Shown: one piece after another, positions 42,462 through 50,857 of the stretch
Position numbering within the stretch: the first letter of the stretch is position 1
How the letters are laid out: each line of letters begins with the position of its first letter
Source: Clostridiales bacterium
GTDB taxonomy: Bacteria > Bacillota > Clostridia > Ch29
Assembly: GCA_012523075.1 (NCBI GenBank)
Contig: JAAYJF010000175.1
Coordinates: 1-53,349, forward strand
Length of the DNA stretch: 53,349 nucleotides
Direction of reading: 5' to 3'
Program-made: the position numbers and the translations under genes
Notes under the pieces: model-generated
The model's database searches: none
Seen by the model: the letters and a program-made list of their open reading frames with translations, nothing else
What the model was told of the DNA's origin: nothing

Positions 42462-45400
42462 TTTACCTCACCTTTTTCGCCCTTTTTGCTGTGCCCTATA
42501 AAGCTCCATATCCGCCCGTCCTCTATGTTTTCAAACACCCTGTACCGGTTATCGGCAAACCCGGTGTCAAACTGGCATACGGCGGAATACTCGCAGTAGC
42601 TGCACGGGGTGAACCTTTTCTTTTTATAGGGCGCTATGGACACTTCCCCCTCAAGCATTTGGCCGGCGGTTTTTGCCAGCAGGTCCCTCACATGCCGGTA
42701 CAGCAGTTCAAACTGTTCCGCGCTGGCCGCCGATGATTTTCCCAGCACGCCACCCTTGTTTATCCTGGCGGGTATTATAAGGGAACTGCCGTCTATCTCC
42801 CTGTCCATTTCCTTTATTATCTCTGCGTCTGCCAGCAAAAGGCCATTCATTCTAAGCTTTTTCATCACGGCTCTTTCTATTTCCTCCTCTGTCATACCAC
42901 CCTCGTCGTTTACTATAGGATCGTCTATCCTGAAGTACAAAAGGCCCGCCGGCAGCACCGGCTCCCTAAACCGATCGGCCCCGTTTTCCAAAAGGGCTGC
43001 CAGGTATGTAATAAGCTGTATCTGCAGCCCGTAATATAAATCATCCAGGCTAAAGTCCTTGCTGCCTGATTTGTAGTCCACAACCCTTATGTAGGTACCG
43101 TCCTCCGTTTCCATAATATCCACCCGGTCAATCCTGCCTGTAAGGTACATCCTTTCCCCGGAAGGCAGTTCCAGCGAAATGGGCGGAAGGTCCCCGTCTC
43201 CGCCGAAGGCCAGCTCGTAGCCAAGGGGCTGGAAGCCGCCCCTTTTGATGTGCTGGGCTATAGTCCATACCGCCCTTGTCAGCACCCGTTTCAGTCTTGA
43301 AGTCAGATAACTGTACCGGGGCGAACTGCCCAGCACCGCTTGGGGGTACTCTTTCAGCATTTCATCCACTATACACGATACCTCCCGGCGACACCATTCC
43401 CTGTCCAGGTCCCTCCACGACATCCCCTTTCCCTCCAGCCCTTTTGAAAACCGATCTATTACGCCGTGCATAAAGGTTCCCATGTCGGGGGCGCTCAACT
43501 TAAACTCCTTCCTCGCCCTTGCCCGCAGCCCATACTGCACAAAATAGGCAAAGGGACAGGAGGCAAACCGCTCCAGCCTTGAAATGCTGGTATAAAGAGG
43601 TCTCCCGTAAAGCTTTCCGGCTCTTTGGCTGCCTATGCTGCCGGTCTGGTTGGAATACTCAAAGCCTGCCAGCATGGATTTATACCTGTCCTGCCACCGG
43701 GGATTATCTATATACCATCGGTGTACATCCTTCCATATACCTTTTGCGTCCGGCCCCGCGGTTCCTTTTCTGACGTTGGAAATCAGCCGGTTAAAGGTGG
43801 GCAGCGGTGCCGACACCAGTTCCAGAACATCCCTTCCGGTGTCCCGCCCTGTGACGTTGCTGTATTCGGTAACGGCGGGGAACAGCCTCTTTATCCTGGA
43901 TATTATGACCGAGGGCCTAAGCGACCTGCCCCTATGGTCCGCCATGGGGTAGCTCAGCCGCAGGTACTGCTCCGGAGTGGTTAAAACGCTGTATATGAGA
44001 TACTGCTCCTCCAAGGCCTTTGTCCTGGTATCCTGGGCCAGTTCTACGCCCATAGAACGCAGTTCTTCCCTGTCCTTGTCGCAGAGTATTCCCTCATCGG
44101 CCGAAAGGGCGGGGAATACACCGTCGTTAACCCCGAGCACATACAGTGCTTTTATATCATGACTTTTTGACCGTCCCGTATCGGCAACCAGTACCTGGTC
44201 AAGGGCCGGCGGAATAAGGCCTATGCTGTACTCGGACAGCCCCGCCTCCAGTAGCCTTTTAAAGCCTGCGATATCCGTAACTTTGTCCCCCACCGTTTCC
44301 ACCACCTGGTCAAGGGCTTCCATTACGATGTTCCAGATCTGCCGGTATTCGTTTGCAAGGTTCAGGTCCCCGGCCCTGTCCAGGCGGTCAATCCGCTCGC
44401 GTATCCTTTCGGGTACACCCATATCGCACAAAAACCCGTACAAGGCGGCACACGCATCCCGAACCCTTTTCTTTCCATCAATCCCGGAACGAAGGGACAG
44501 TAGCGGCTTTGTCACCCTCTCCCTTATTATGTTTACTCTCTTTAGCGTCTCCTTCTCATAATGGGACATCTCCCGGCCGTCGAAGGCCGGACTCATGCGG
44601 AAGGTCCATTCATCCCGGCCTGTCCAGGCACTGCCCCTTATGCCGCAGGCCAGCACGTAATTTTCCAAAATATCCATATCCTCCCGGTGAGTCCCCGTAA
44701 GCTCGGTCTTTAGATAACTGAATACCGACTGATAGGACCAGTTATGTATAAATATATCAAGGGTAGACAGTATAAACTGTACCAGGGGGTTGCTTAGTAT
44801 GTCCTTTTTACCGTCCACAAAGCAGGGTATACCATATTCATCGAATACGCTGCCAATAAGCTTGTTATAGGCCCCCGGGTCCCTGGCCACTACCGCGATA
44901 TCCCTGTACCTTAAACCCTTATCCCTGCACAGCCTTATAATATCCCTTGCGGTGTCCTCCACCTCCGAATAGATATTGGCGGCAGCAAATATACTTATGT
45001 CCCCGGTTTTTTCCTTGTACACTCCGCAAGGGAAGCTAAAGTACTCCCTTTCCAGGTGCGACAGCTCTCTGCTCTCTTTAAACCGGTGAGGCGGCCTTAC
45101 CTCCAACGGAACCGGCGTTTCCAGCGCCACGCCCTTTTCCCGGGCCAGCGCCGTCAACCGGGATACCGCCCGGGCGGTGGGCGAGAATACCCCGCTATCC
45201 CCCGCCGCTCCACCGTCTATACAATCGGTGCTTAAGGATACGCTTACCCGGCGGGCCTTTACCATCAGTTCTCCAATAACCCGGTACTCCTGGGGAGTAA
45301 ACCCAGAAAACCCGTCCAGCCAGACCTCTGCCCCGTCAAAGAGGCTGCACCGGCCCAGTTTTTCTGCCAGCAGCGTAAGATGGTCATCGGCGTCTATGTA

Positions 45401-45919
45401 CTTGTCCCCCAGCGCCCTTTCAAAGGCCCGGTATATTTCCGAAAGCTCCTTAAGCTTTTGCTTAAGCAACCCGTTACCCTTAAGCCTTCCCCAAATCCCC
45501 TCCAAGCCGTCGGGGGAAATACCGTATCGCTTGAATTCGGAAATGGTGCCGGCCGCTATTCCTACAAACCCCCGCTGTCGGGCTGTCTTTGAAAATATGC
45601 TCAAACCGTCCTTCATGTCCTCTATTATGCTACACAAAAGCACCGCCTTGCCCGCAGAATCAATCGTTTTCCGGGTCAGGCCGCCCACATCGTTAAAAAC
45701 GCGGTAGGCCATGCGCCTGAAACTCATTACCTCCGCACCTATTATTCCGGTTGACCCCACCACACTCACCAGTTTTTTTTCCGCCTGGAGCGTGTACTGT
45801 TCCGGCACAATCATTACCAGCGGGCCTTTGCCGCCTTCCCGCAGTACTTGCTTAATCTCCTGCATGCACCGGTGGCTTTTCCCGGTACCTGCCCTCCCGT
45901 ATACAAATCTCAACCCCAT
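42458..45919 (-). CDS. addB: ATP-dependent helicase/deoxyribonuclease subunit B
   Basis: This is the second subunit of AddAB, with chi recognition and nuclease functions. The 1153 residues start MGLRFVYGRAGTGKSHRC; the P-loop is at 9-16. The C-terminal nuclease has RVVDYKSGSKDFS, and the iron-sulfur cysteines are Cys1106, Cys1109 and Cys1115 (CSYCEYSAVC) with a distant partner in FASCPFAYFVQYGLRAR. It is the first gene of the addB-addA-sbcD-sbcC operon. The 466-nt gap upstream holds repeat copy 4 and presumably the promoter. Confidence 0.97.
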   Translation of the reverse strand: MGLRFVYGRAGTGKSHRCMQEIKQVLREGGKGPLVMIVPEQYTLQAEKKLVSVVGSTGIIGAEVMSFRRMAYRVFNDVGGLTRKTIDSAGKAVLLCSIIEDMKDGLSIFSKTARQRGFVGIAAGTISEFKRYGISPDGLEGIWGRLKGNGLLKQKLKELSEIYRAFERALGDKYIDADDHLTLLAEKLGRCSLFDGAEVWLDGFSGFTPQEYRVIGELMVKARRVSVSLSTDCIDGGAAGDSGVFSPTARAVSRLTALAREKGVALETPVPLEVRPPHRFKESRELSHLEREYFSFPCGVYKEKTGDISIFAAANIYSEVEDTARDIIRLCRDKGLRYRDIAVVARDPGAYNKLIGSVFDEYGIPCFVDGKKDILSNPLVQFILSTLDIFIHNWSYQSVFSYLKTELTGTHREDMDILENYVLACGIRGSAWTGRDEWTFRMSPAFDGREMSHYEKETLKRVNIIRERVTKPLLSLRSGIDGKKRVRDACAALYGFLCDMGVPERIRERIDRLDRAGDLNLANEYRQIWNIVMEALDQVVETVGDKVTDIAGFKRLLEAGLSEYSIGLIPPALDQVLVADTGRSKSHDIKALYVLGVNDGVFPALSADEGILCDKDREELRSMGVELAQDTRTKALEEQYLIYSVLTTPEQYLRLSYPMADHRGRSLRPSVIISRIKRLFPAVTEYSNVTGRDTGRDVLELVSAPLPTFNRLISNVRKGTAGPDAKGIWKDVHRWYIDNPRWQDRYKSMLAGFEYSNQTGSIGSQRAGKLYGRPLYTSISRLERFASCPFAYFVQYGLRARARKEFKLSAPDMGTFMHGVIDRFSKGLEGKGMSWRDLDREWCRREVSCIVDEMLKEYPQAVLGSSPRYSYLTSRLKRVLTRAVWTIAQHIKRGGFQPLGYELAFGGDGDLPPISLELPSGERMYLTGRIDRVDIMETEDGTYIRVVDYKSGSKDFSLDDLYYGLQIQLITYLAALLENGADRFREPVLPAGLLYFRIDDPIVNDEGGMTEEEIERAVMKKLRMNGLLLADAEIIKEMDREIDGSSLIIPARINKGGVLGKSSAASAEQFELLYRHVRDLLAKTAGQMLEGEVSIAPYKKKRFTPCSYCEYSAVCQFDTGFADNRYRVFENIEDGRIWSFIGHSKKGEKGEVK

Positions 45920-45997
45920 AGGTATCCACCCGTTTCTCTTTATATTATTTCCAAAACCTGCTATAATCTAGATATAAATCTAATATATATACAAAAC

Positions 45998-46258
45998 ATT
46001 AATAGCATTATACTCCTTTATTTGTGACTTAGAGGGCGCACTTTATCTGTCATTCCTAAGAATCAAAGCCCAAAGAAGCCGACTTTGTCATTCTTAACGT
46101 AGTTAAGAATCTTATTGTAATCAGGCATAGAATCCTTCGCTTCGCTCAGGATGACAGCTGCTCCACTCAGGATGACAACCTTTACTCCCAGCATGACAAT
46201 AGTCATGCTCAACATGACACACTAGGAGATGTAAAGCTCTAAATGCGTTATTATATGG
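45998..46258 (+). repeat. Interspersed repeat, copy 4
   Basis: It begins TTAATAGCATTATACTCCTTTAT and contains GTCATTCCTAAG, the AAGAATCTTATTGTAATCAGGCAT block, and CTTCGCTTCGCTCAGGATGACA. Four tandem CAG/CAA-NATGACA units of about 20 nt follow, then GATGTAAAGCTCTAAATGCGTTATTATATGG. The left edge carries an extra ~18 nt relative to copy 1 (GACTTAGAGGGCGCACTT). It lies between addB and the VIT/VWA gene. Confidence 0.85.
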
Positions 46259-46385
46259 ACCATTATTCATACTGTAATTATAGTAAATACAACCATAATT
46301 GTAAAATGCTTTTGGACAGCTTAGACTACCAAAAAAGCATGACATCAACGGGACCAGCCTCAAATCAACCGGCAGGAGGTGTGAA

Positions 46386-48770
46386 ATGAATAAGGGGCTT
46401 TTGGACAGGGACAACCCTGTTTCTGGTTTACACCCGGAAGATACAGAGGTAACCGGCAGGGTATGTGGCGCCATTGCGCAGATAGATATCAGGCAGGTAT
46501 ACAAAAACAACAGTAACAATGCCATAGACGCTGCCTATATATTCCCGGTGCCGGATTCCGCCCTGGTGACGGATTTCCACGCCAGCATGGGAAAGGCTGA
46601 AGTAAACGGATTTGTTATGGAAAGGGAAGAGGCGCGCCAAGCTTACGGAAAAACGGCGGGCGCGACGGAGGGTACACTCCTTCCCGGAGAAGGGAGACAG
46701 GATATCCCGGGCGTGGCTTTGGGTATGATTCCTCCCGGCGAAAGGGTGTGTATACATATATCCTATATACAGCAGCTTGAATATTACGGAAACCAGTTAA
46801 GAATCTCGGTGCCCGCGCTGACTGCACCCGATGGTTACGGTATACTCCCGGAGGAATGTTCCCAATCCCGGGAGGAAAATTTCAGTAAAACCCGGCTGGT
46901 TATATGGATGGCTTTGCACAGAAGGGCTGTGAGCTTCCAGTCCCCCTCCCATGCTATAAAGGTAGACAGGCCGGAGGAATATAAGGCCGTCATAAGCCTC
47001 CAAGGGGAGTACACGGGACTGGACAGGGACTTCGTTCTTCTTTGCACCTTCCGGGAGGAAGAAAGCAGCCGCGGGACCGCTTACTGTACCGGCAGCAACG
47101 GAGGAACCCTTTATATGACCCTTGTACCCTGGCTTCCGGATGCCGAAGGGGCCGGTGCGAGGGACTACATTTTTCTGCTGGACACCTCGGATACCATGAC
47201 CGGTCAAAGGCTGGCCATGGCCAAGGCAGCCTTTAATACAATGTTAAGAAACCTTTCGGAAATAGACACCTTTCGTATCGCGGCCTTTGGAAGCGACGTG
47301 CACACCTTTGCCGGCGGCAGCAGCCTGCCCTATGCCCAGGCAAGCCTTGACAGGGCCTCTAGATGGATTTCAGCATTAACCCCCGAAGGCAGAGCGGATA
47401 TGTTTAAGGCTTTGAGATATGCCCTCCCCCCCGGAAATAACGGCAAAAGCATTATAATGCTTCTAACCGCCGGGAGGATTGAGGATTCGGACGACCTGGT
47501 AAACTACGTTAAGCATAATATAGGGAAAAACAGAGTCCACGTATTCGGTGCCGACACAAGAGCAAACCTATGTATGCTAAAGAGAATAGCTGACGTGGGC
47601 AGGGGTAGCTGCCAGGTGCTGCGGCAGGGTGAAAGCATGGAAGACGGTGCCATCAGGATGTTCTGCGGGATAACAGGCACGGTGGCAGAAAGGGTTGGGC
47701 TGGACTGGACCGGTATAGAGGCGGAGGACGTGTTTGTAAGCGGGCTGATAAACGTCCGCCATTTAGAACCCATTACGGTGCTGGCACGTTTCCCCGGGCC
47801 CCTCGAAGGTAAAGCCCTTTTAAGGGGGAATACCGACGGAGGCATATTTCACCTTGCGCTGGACGCCTCGGATATTGAGCAGGACAACCGGTGGGGTTTT
47901 ATTGAAAAAATATGGGCCAAAAAAAAGATTGAACACCTGGAGGGCGTTCTCGCATATACCGCGCCGGAAAAATATGAAAGGGTCCGCGAAGAAATTATAA
48001 GGCTTTCCAAGAACCACAACATACCCACAGCGTTTACTTGTTTTGTAGCGGTGAAGGTGGTACCCGACAGGCTGACCGGCCTGCCGGTGCCAAGGATGCT
48101 GCCCGTTTTCCAGCCTGCCGGTGAAGTGTATAATGACGGGGAAGGGCAAGGCAACAAAGCTGACGACATAGAACGCCAAAGCACCGGGGGCAAAGCCGAG
48201 CCCCTTACCCGCAGCGAAATATTAAGGATGCTGGCAAGAAATCAGCAGGCCAACGGTGCCTTCTATGCCGGTACCGCCGACAGCCTGCTGGCAAAATTGA
48301 ATACCACCGCCCTGGCCCTTATAGCCTTTACGGCGGTAAGGGAAGGCACAAATATATACCGGAGACAGCTTGAGAAATCGGTAAAATACCTGATTGAGCG
48401 TGTAACCAACGGCAGGATTACCCCGGAACGGAGAGAAAATACTCAAACCCTTCTGCGGACCATACTGGCTTTGAAGCTGTGCCTGGAGAGCGGCGTAATA
48501 AAACAAACGGAAGAGGAATGGGTTTTACGGTGGATTGACGATATAAGGGAAGGGGCAGAGGCATCGCTGGCCCTTACCGGCGGGCAGAGCGAGCTGCTGG
48601 ACTTTCTTGACGGTGACATCCAGTGGCAGTGCCGTCATACCATAAAAGGTATAGCAGCAATAAACGACTCCCCTTCCATACTGAAAAAAAGAATAGCCCT
48701 TTCGGCCTGCGAGGGCGATGCTGTACCGGCGCTGGCAAGGCTGGGGGTATTGGAAGCGCTGAAGAGGTAA
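46386..48770 (+). CDS. VIT and von Willebrand factor A domain protein
   Basis: This is a 794-residue protein without signal peptide. Residues ~10-125 form a VIT domain (IAQIDIRQVYKNNSNNAIDAAYIFPVPDSALVTDF, EREEARQAYG), and ~257-430 a VWA domain whose metal site reads DYIFLLDTSDTM (DxSxT rather than DxSxS). A beta-sandwich-like linker follows. Residues ~603-690 (EILRMLARNQQANGAFYAG, TTALALIAFTAVREG, YLIERV) resemble the alpha-toroid repeats of terpene-cyclase-like domains. Such architectures occur in metal-dependent adhesion or scaffold proteins of unknown role. AGGAGGTGTGAA precedes the ATG. It stands alone between repeat copy 4 and a terminator. Confidence 0.85.
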   Translation: MNKGLLDRDNPVSGLHPEDTEVTGRVCGAIAQIDIRQVYKNNSNNAIDAAYIFPVPDSALVTDFHASMGKAEVNGFVMEREEARQAYGKTAGATEGTLLPGEGRQDIPGVALGMIPPGERVCIHISYIQQLEYYGNQLRISVPALTAPDGYGILPEECSQSREENFSKTRLVIWMALHRRAVSFQSPSHAIKVDRPEEYKAVISLQGEYTGLDRDFVLLCTFREEESSRGTAYCTGSNGGTLYMTLVPWLPDAEGAGARDYIFLLDTSDTMTGQRLAMAKAAFNTMLRNLSEIDTFRIAAFGSDVHTFAGGSSLPYAQASLDRASRWISALTPEGRADMFKALRYALPPGNNGKSIIMLLTAGRIEDSDDLVNYVKHNIGKNRVHVFGADTRANLCMLKRIADVGRGSCQVLRQGESMEDGAIRMFCGITGTVAERVGLDWTGIEAEDVFVSGLINVRHLEPITVLARFPGPLEGKALLRGNTDGGIFHLALDASDIEQDNRWGFIEKIWAKKKIEHLEGVLAYTAPEKYERVREEIIRLSKNHNIPTAFTCFVAVKVVPDRLTGLPVPRMLPVFQPAGEVYNDGEGQGNKADDIERQSTGGKAEPLTRSEILRMLARNQQANGAFYAGTADSLLAKLNTTALALIAFTAVREGTNIYRRQLEKSVKYLIERVTNGRITPERRENTQTLLRTILALKLCLESGVIKQTEEEWVLRWIDDIREGAEASLALTGGQSELLDFLDGDIQWQCRHTIKGIAAINDSPSILKKRIALSACEGDAVPALARLGVLEALKR

Positions 48771-48771
48771 G

Positions 48772-48800
48772 AGAGCGGAGCAGCCCGCTCTTTTTTATTT
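48772..48800 (+). terminator. Rho-independent terminator of the VIT/VWA gene
   Basis: GAGCGG-AGCAG-CCCGCTC is followed by TTTTTTATTTT directly after the stop codon at 48770. Confidence 0.9.
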
Positions 48801-48814
48801 TGCCTGTAACTATA

Positions 48815-49123
48815 TCTGTAACCCGCCTCTAAGAATGGGACTAGATTGTTGGCAAATACAATTAGGCTTCATGAATACCCGCTTTTGCAAAAATGCTTTA
48901 GAGGAAACTTAAGCCTTGCTTCTTGAAAGTCCTAACGCATCCAATAGGGCGTCCATGCCCCAAGGAGCCTGGCCTGGCGTCCTGCCAGGCCTACGGACTT
49001 TCTGCGAAGCTTCGGCGAGTTTCCTGACAAAACCATTTTAAGCATGCGCTTGCGTTTCATGAAGCCTTATAAATTTTAGTAATTGAGTTTTTCTTAATTC
49101 TGTAACCCGCCTTTAAGCATGGG
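48815..49123. repeat. Fold-back element between direct repeats upstream of gerA
   Basis: TCTGTAACCCGCCT-TAAG-ATGGG occurs at 48815-48839 and again at 49099-49123. Between them lies a nested inverted repeat. AGGCTTCATGAA (48864-48875) pairs with 49056-49067, AGGAAACT (48902-48909) with 49018-49025, and GAAAGTCC (48925-48932) with 48995-49002. Shorter GCC and GCTTC pairs lie in the same register, and GGCCTGGC-GTCCT-GCCAGGCC caps the structure. No coding region is visible. It could be a MITE-like element or a structured RNA. Confidence 0.8.
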
Positions 49124-49154
49124 CTGCTATTATAAAAAGGAAACCGGGCATAAA

Positions 49155-49185
49155 CCTTCATTAAATGAATTATTTTTAATGAAGG
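49155..49185 (+). promoter_or_regulatory. Inverted repeat overlapping the gerA ribosome site
   Basis: CCTTCATTAAA-TGAATTATT-TTTAATGAAGG is a perfect 11-bp inverted repeat. Its right arm includes the GAAGG of the Shine-Dalgarno GAAGGGG, 8 nt before ATG 49196. It could be an operator or a hairpin that masks translation. Seen directly; function inferred. Confidence 0.55.
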
Positions 49186-49195
49186 GGCAAAAACT

Positions 49196-50857
49196 ATGGG
49201 TTACAGGATAGGTATTGGAAAGGTGCGTTATATGAGAATACACAGACGAAAGAAGGAAAAAACCGGCGACCCCTTAAAAGACAATATGGACCTTAGCCAG
49301 CGCTATCAAGAGGTCCAAAAAATGAAGCTGGAGCCCGGCTTGGAGCAAAACCTCCAGACACTACAGCAGGTATGCGGATACAGCCAGGACTTAAAAATAC
49401 GCAGGTTTAACATAAACGGGCAAATCCCCGCAGCCCTCGTATACTTGGACGACATGGTAAACACCCTCAGTGTAGAAGAAATACTCCGGGTACTCATGGT
49501 AGACGTACAAAGAATAGAGGGCTGGCAAAAGGACCGCAGCCTTTTGCGTTCCGCGATAAAGGACCTGCTTATAATAAACAGCGTTGAGGAAACGGACAGT
49601 ATAGGCGAACTGTTTCTCAAAATGACCCATGGGAACACCGCCCTCCTTGTGGAGGGGCAGGCTGCAGCCTTTGTCTGCGGCACCGTTGATATAAAAAACC
49701 GGGACATAACCGAACCCCTTTCCGAGACAAATATCCGGGGACCCCGGGACGGCTTTGTCGAAAGCCTTTGCATAAATATAACCCTTATTAGGCGCCGGAT
49801 ACGGGTGCCCCACCTGTGGATTGAAACCTTTGAAATAGGCAGCCTTACCAAAACTCAGGTAGCCATTGCCTATATAAAAGGCCTGGCGGATGAAAAAATG
49901 CTGGAGGAACTCCGGAGCCGACTGGAGAGGATAGATACCGATGCCATCCTTGAAAGCGGATATATAGAACAGTACATAGAGGACCAGCCCTTTACTCTGT
50001 TTCCGCTCACACTGAGGACCGAAAGGCCGGACATAGTATGCAGTTCCATTTTATCCGGCAGGGTGGCTGTTTTGGTGACCGGGTCCCCCCATGTGCTGGT
50101 GCTCCCGGCGGATTTCCCGATGTTTTTCCAGGCCTCCGACGACTACTACGAGAAACCGCCCCAGGGGAGTTTTGTACGTATACTGCGCTGGATAGGTGCC
50201 ATAATATCGGTTTTCCTTCCCGGCTTTTATGTGGCGGTGGTCAACTTCCACCAGGAACTTTTGCCCACCGCCCTGCTGCTTCGCGTTACCGCCAGCCGGG
50301 AGGGAGTGCCCTTTCCGGTTATTGCGGAAATCCTTATAATGGAAGTACTGTTCGAGGTTTTAAGGGAGGCGGGCATCAGGCTCCCCGTCGCAGTCGGTCC
50401 CGCCATTAGCATAGTGGGGGCACTGGTCCTAGGTGAAGCCGCCATCCGGGCGGGCATAGTGTCCCCGGCGGTGGTCATAGTGGTAGCAATGACCGCCATT
50501 GCCAATTTTTCCAACCCAGTATTTAGCATGGCCATAGTCCTCAGAATATTAAGGTTTGCCTTTACAATACTGGCGGCGGTCTTCGGCCTTTTTGGGATCC
50601 AGTTCGGGATACTGCTGCTGGTAGTACACCTTTGTTCGCTGCGTTCGCTGGGAATTCCCTATATGTCACCCTTGGCTCCCAATATACCGTCGGATATGAA
50701 GGACAACTTCCTGCTGGCACCCATTTGGGCCAGGACCACCCGGCCCAAAATATTGGGCCGGCGGGAGCCCGTAAGGCAAAGTCCCGGGCAAATGCCCCAC
50801 CCTGGAAAACACAGCCAGGAGGAGATAAAGGGAGGGAACAAAGATAAAAACCGTTAA
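49196..50857 (+). CDS. Spore germination receptor subunit A (GerA family)
   Basis: This is the A subunit of a germinant receptor in the spore inner membrane. The 553 residues have a soluble N-terminal domain (about 1-300, with DLKIRRFNINGQIPAALVYLDDMV and IEQYIEDQPFTLFPLTLRTERPD) and then about five membrane helices (PVIAEILIMEVLFEVLREAGIRLP, the family hallmark, near 380). The start may be ATG 49196 (GAAGGGG 8 nt upstream) or ATG 49232 (MRIHRRKK, GGAAAGGTG upstream). It is the first gene of gerABC, and an inverted repeat covers its ribosome site. The germinant is not predictable. Confidence 0.95.
   Translation: MGYRIGIGKVRYMRIHRRKKEKTGDPLKDNMDLSQRYQEVQKMKLEPGLEQNLQTLQQVCGYSQDLKIRRFNINGQIPAALVYLDDMVNTLSVEEILRVLMVDVQRIEGWQKDRSLLRSAIKDLLIINSVEETDSIGELFLKMTHGNTALLVEGQAAAFVCGTVDIKNRDITEPLSETNIRGPRDGFVESLCINITLIRRRIRVPHLWIETFEIGSLTKTQVAIAYIKGLADEKMLEELRSRLERIDTDAILESGYIEQYIEDQPFTLFPLTLRTERPDIVCSSILSGRVAVLVTGSPHVLVLPADFPMFFQASDDYYEKPPQGSFVRILRWIGAIISVFLPGFYVAVVNFHQELLPTALLLRVTASREGVPFPVIAEILIMEVLFEVLREAGIRLPVAVGPAISIVGALVLGEAAIRAGIVSPAVVIVVAMTAIANFSNPVFSMAIVLRILRFAFTILAAVFGLFGIQFGILLLVVHLCSLRSLGIPYMSPLAPNIPSDMKDNFLLAPIWARTTRPKILGRREPVRQSPGQMPHPGKHSQEEIKGGNKDKNR

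Noticed and set aside
46428-47207. Minus ORFs inside the VIT/VWA gene
   Set aside because: Shadow frames; the plus-strand frame has intact VIT and VWA motifs and a strong ribosome site.
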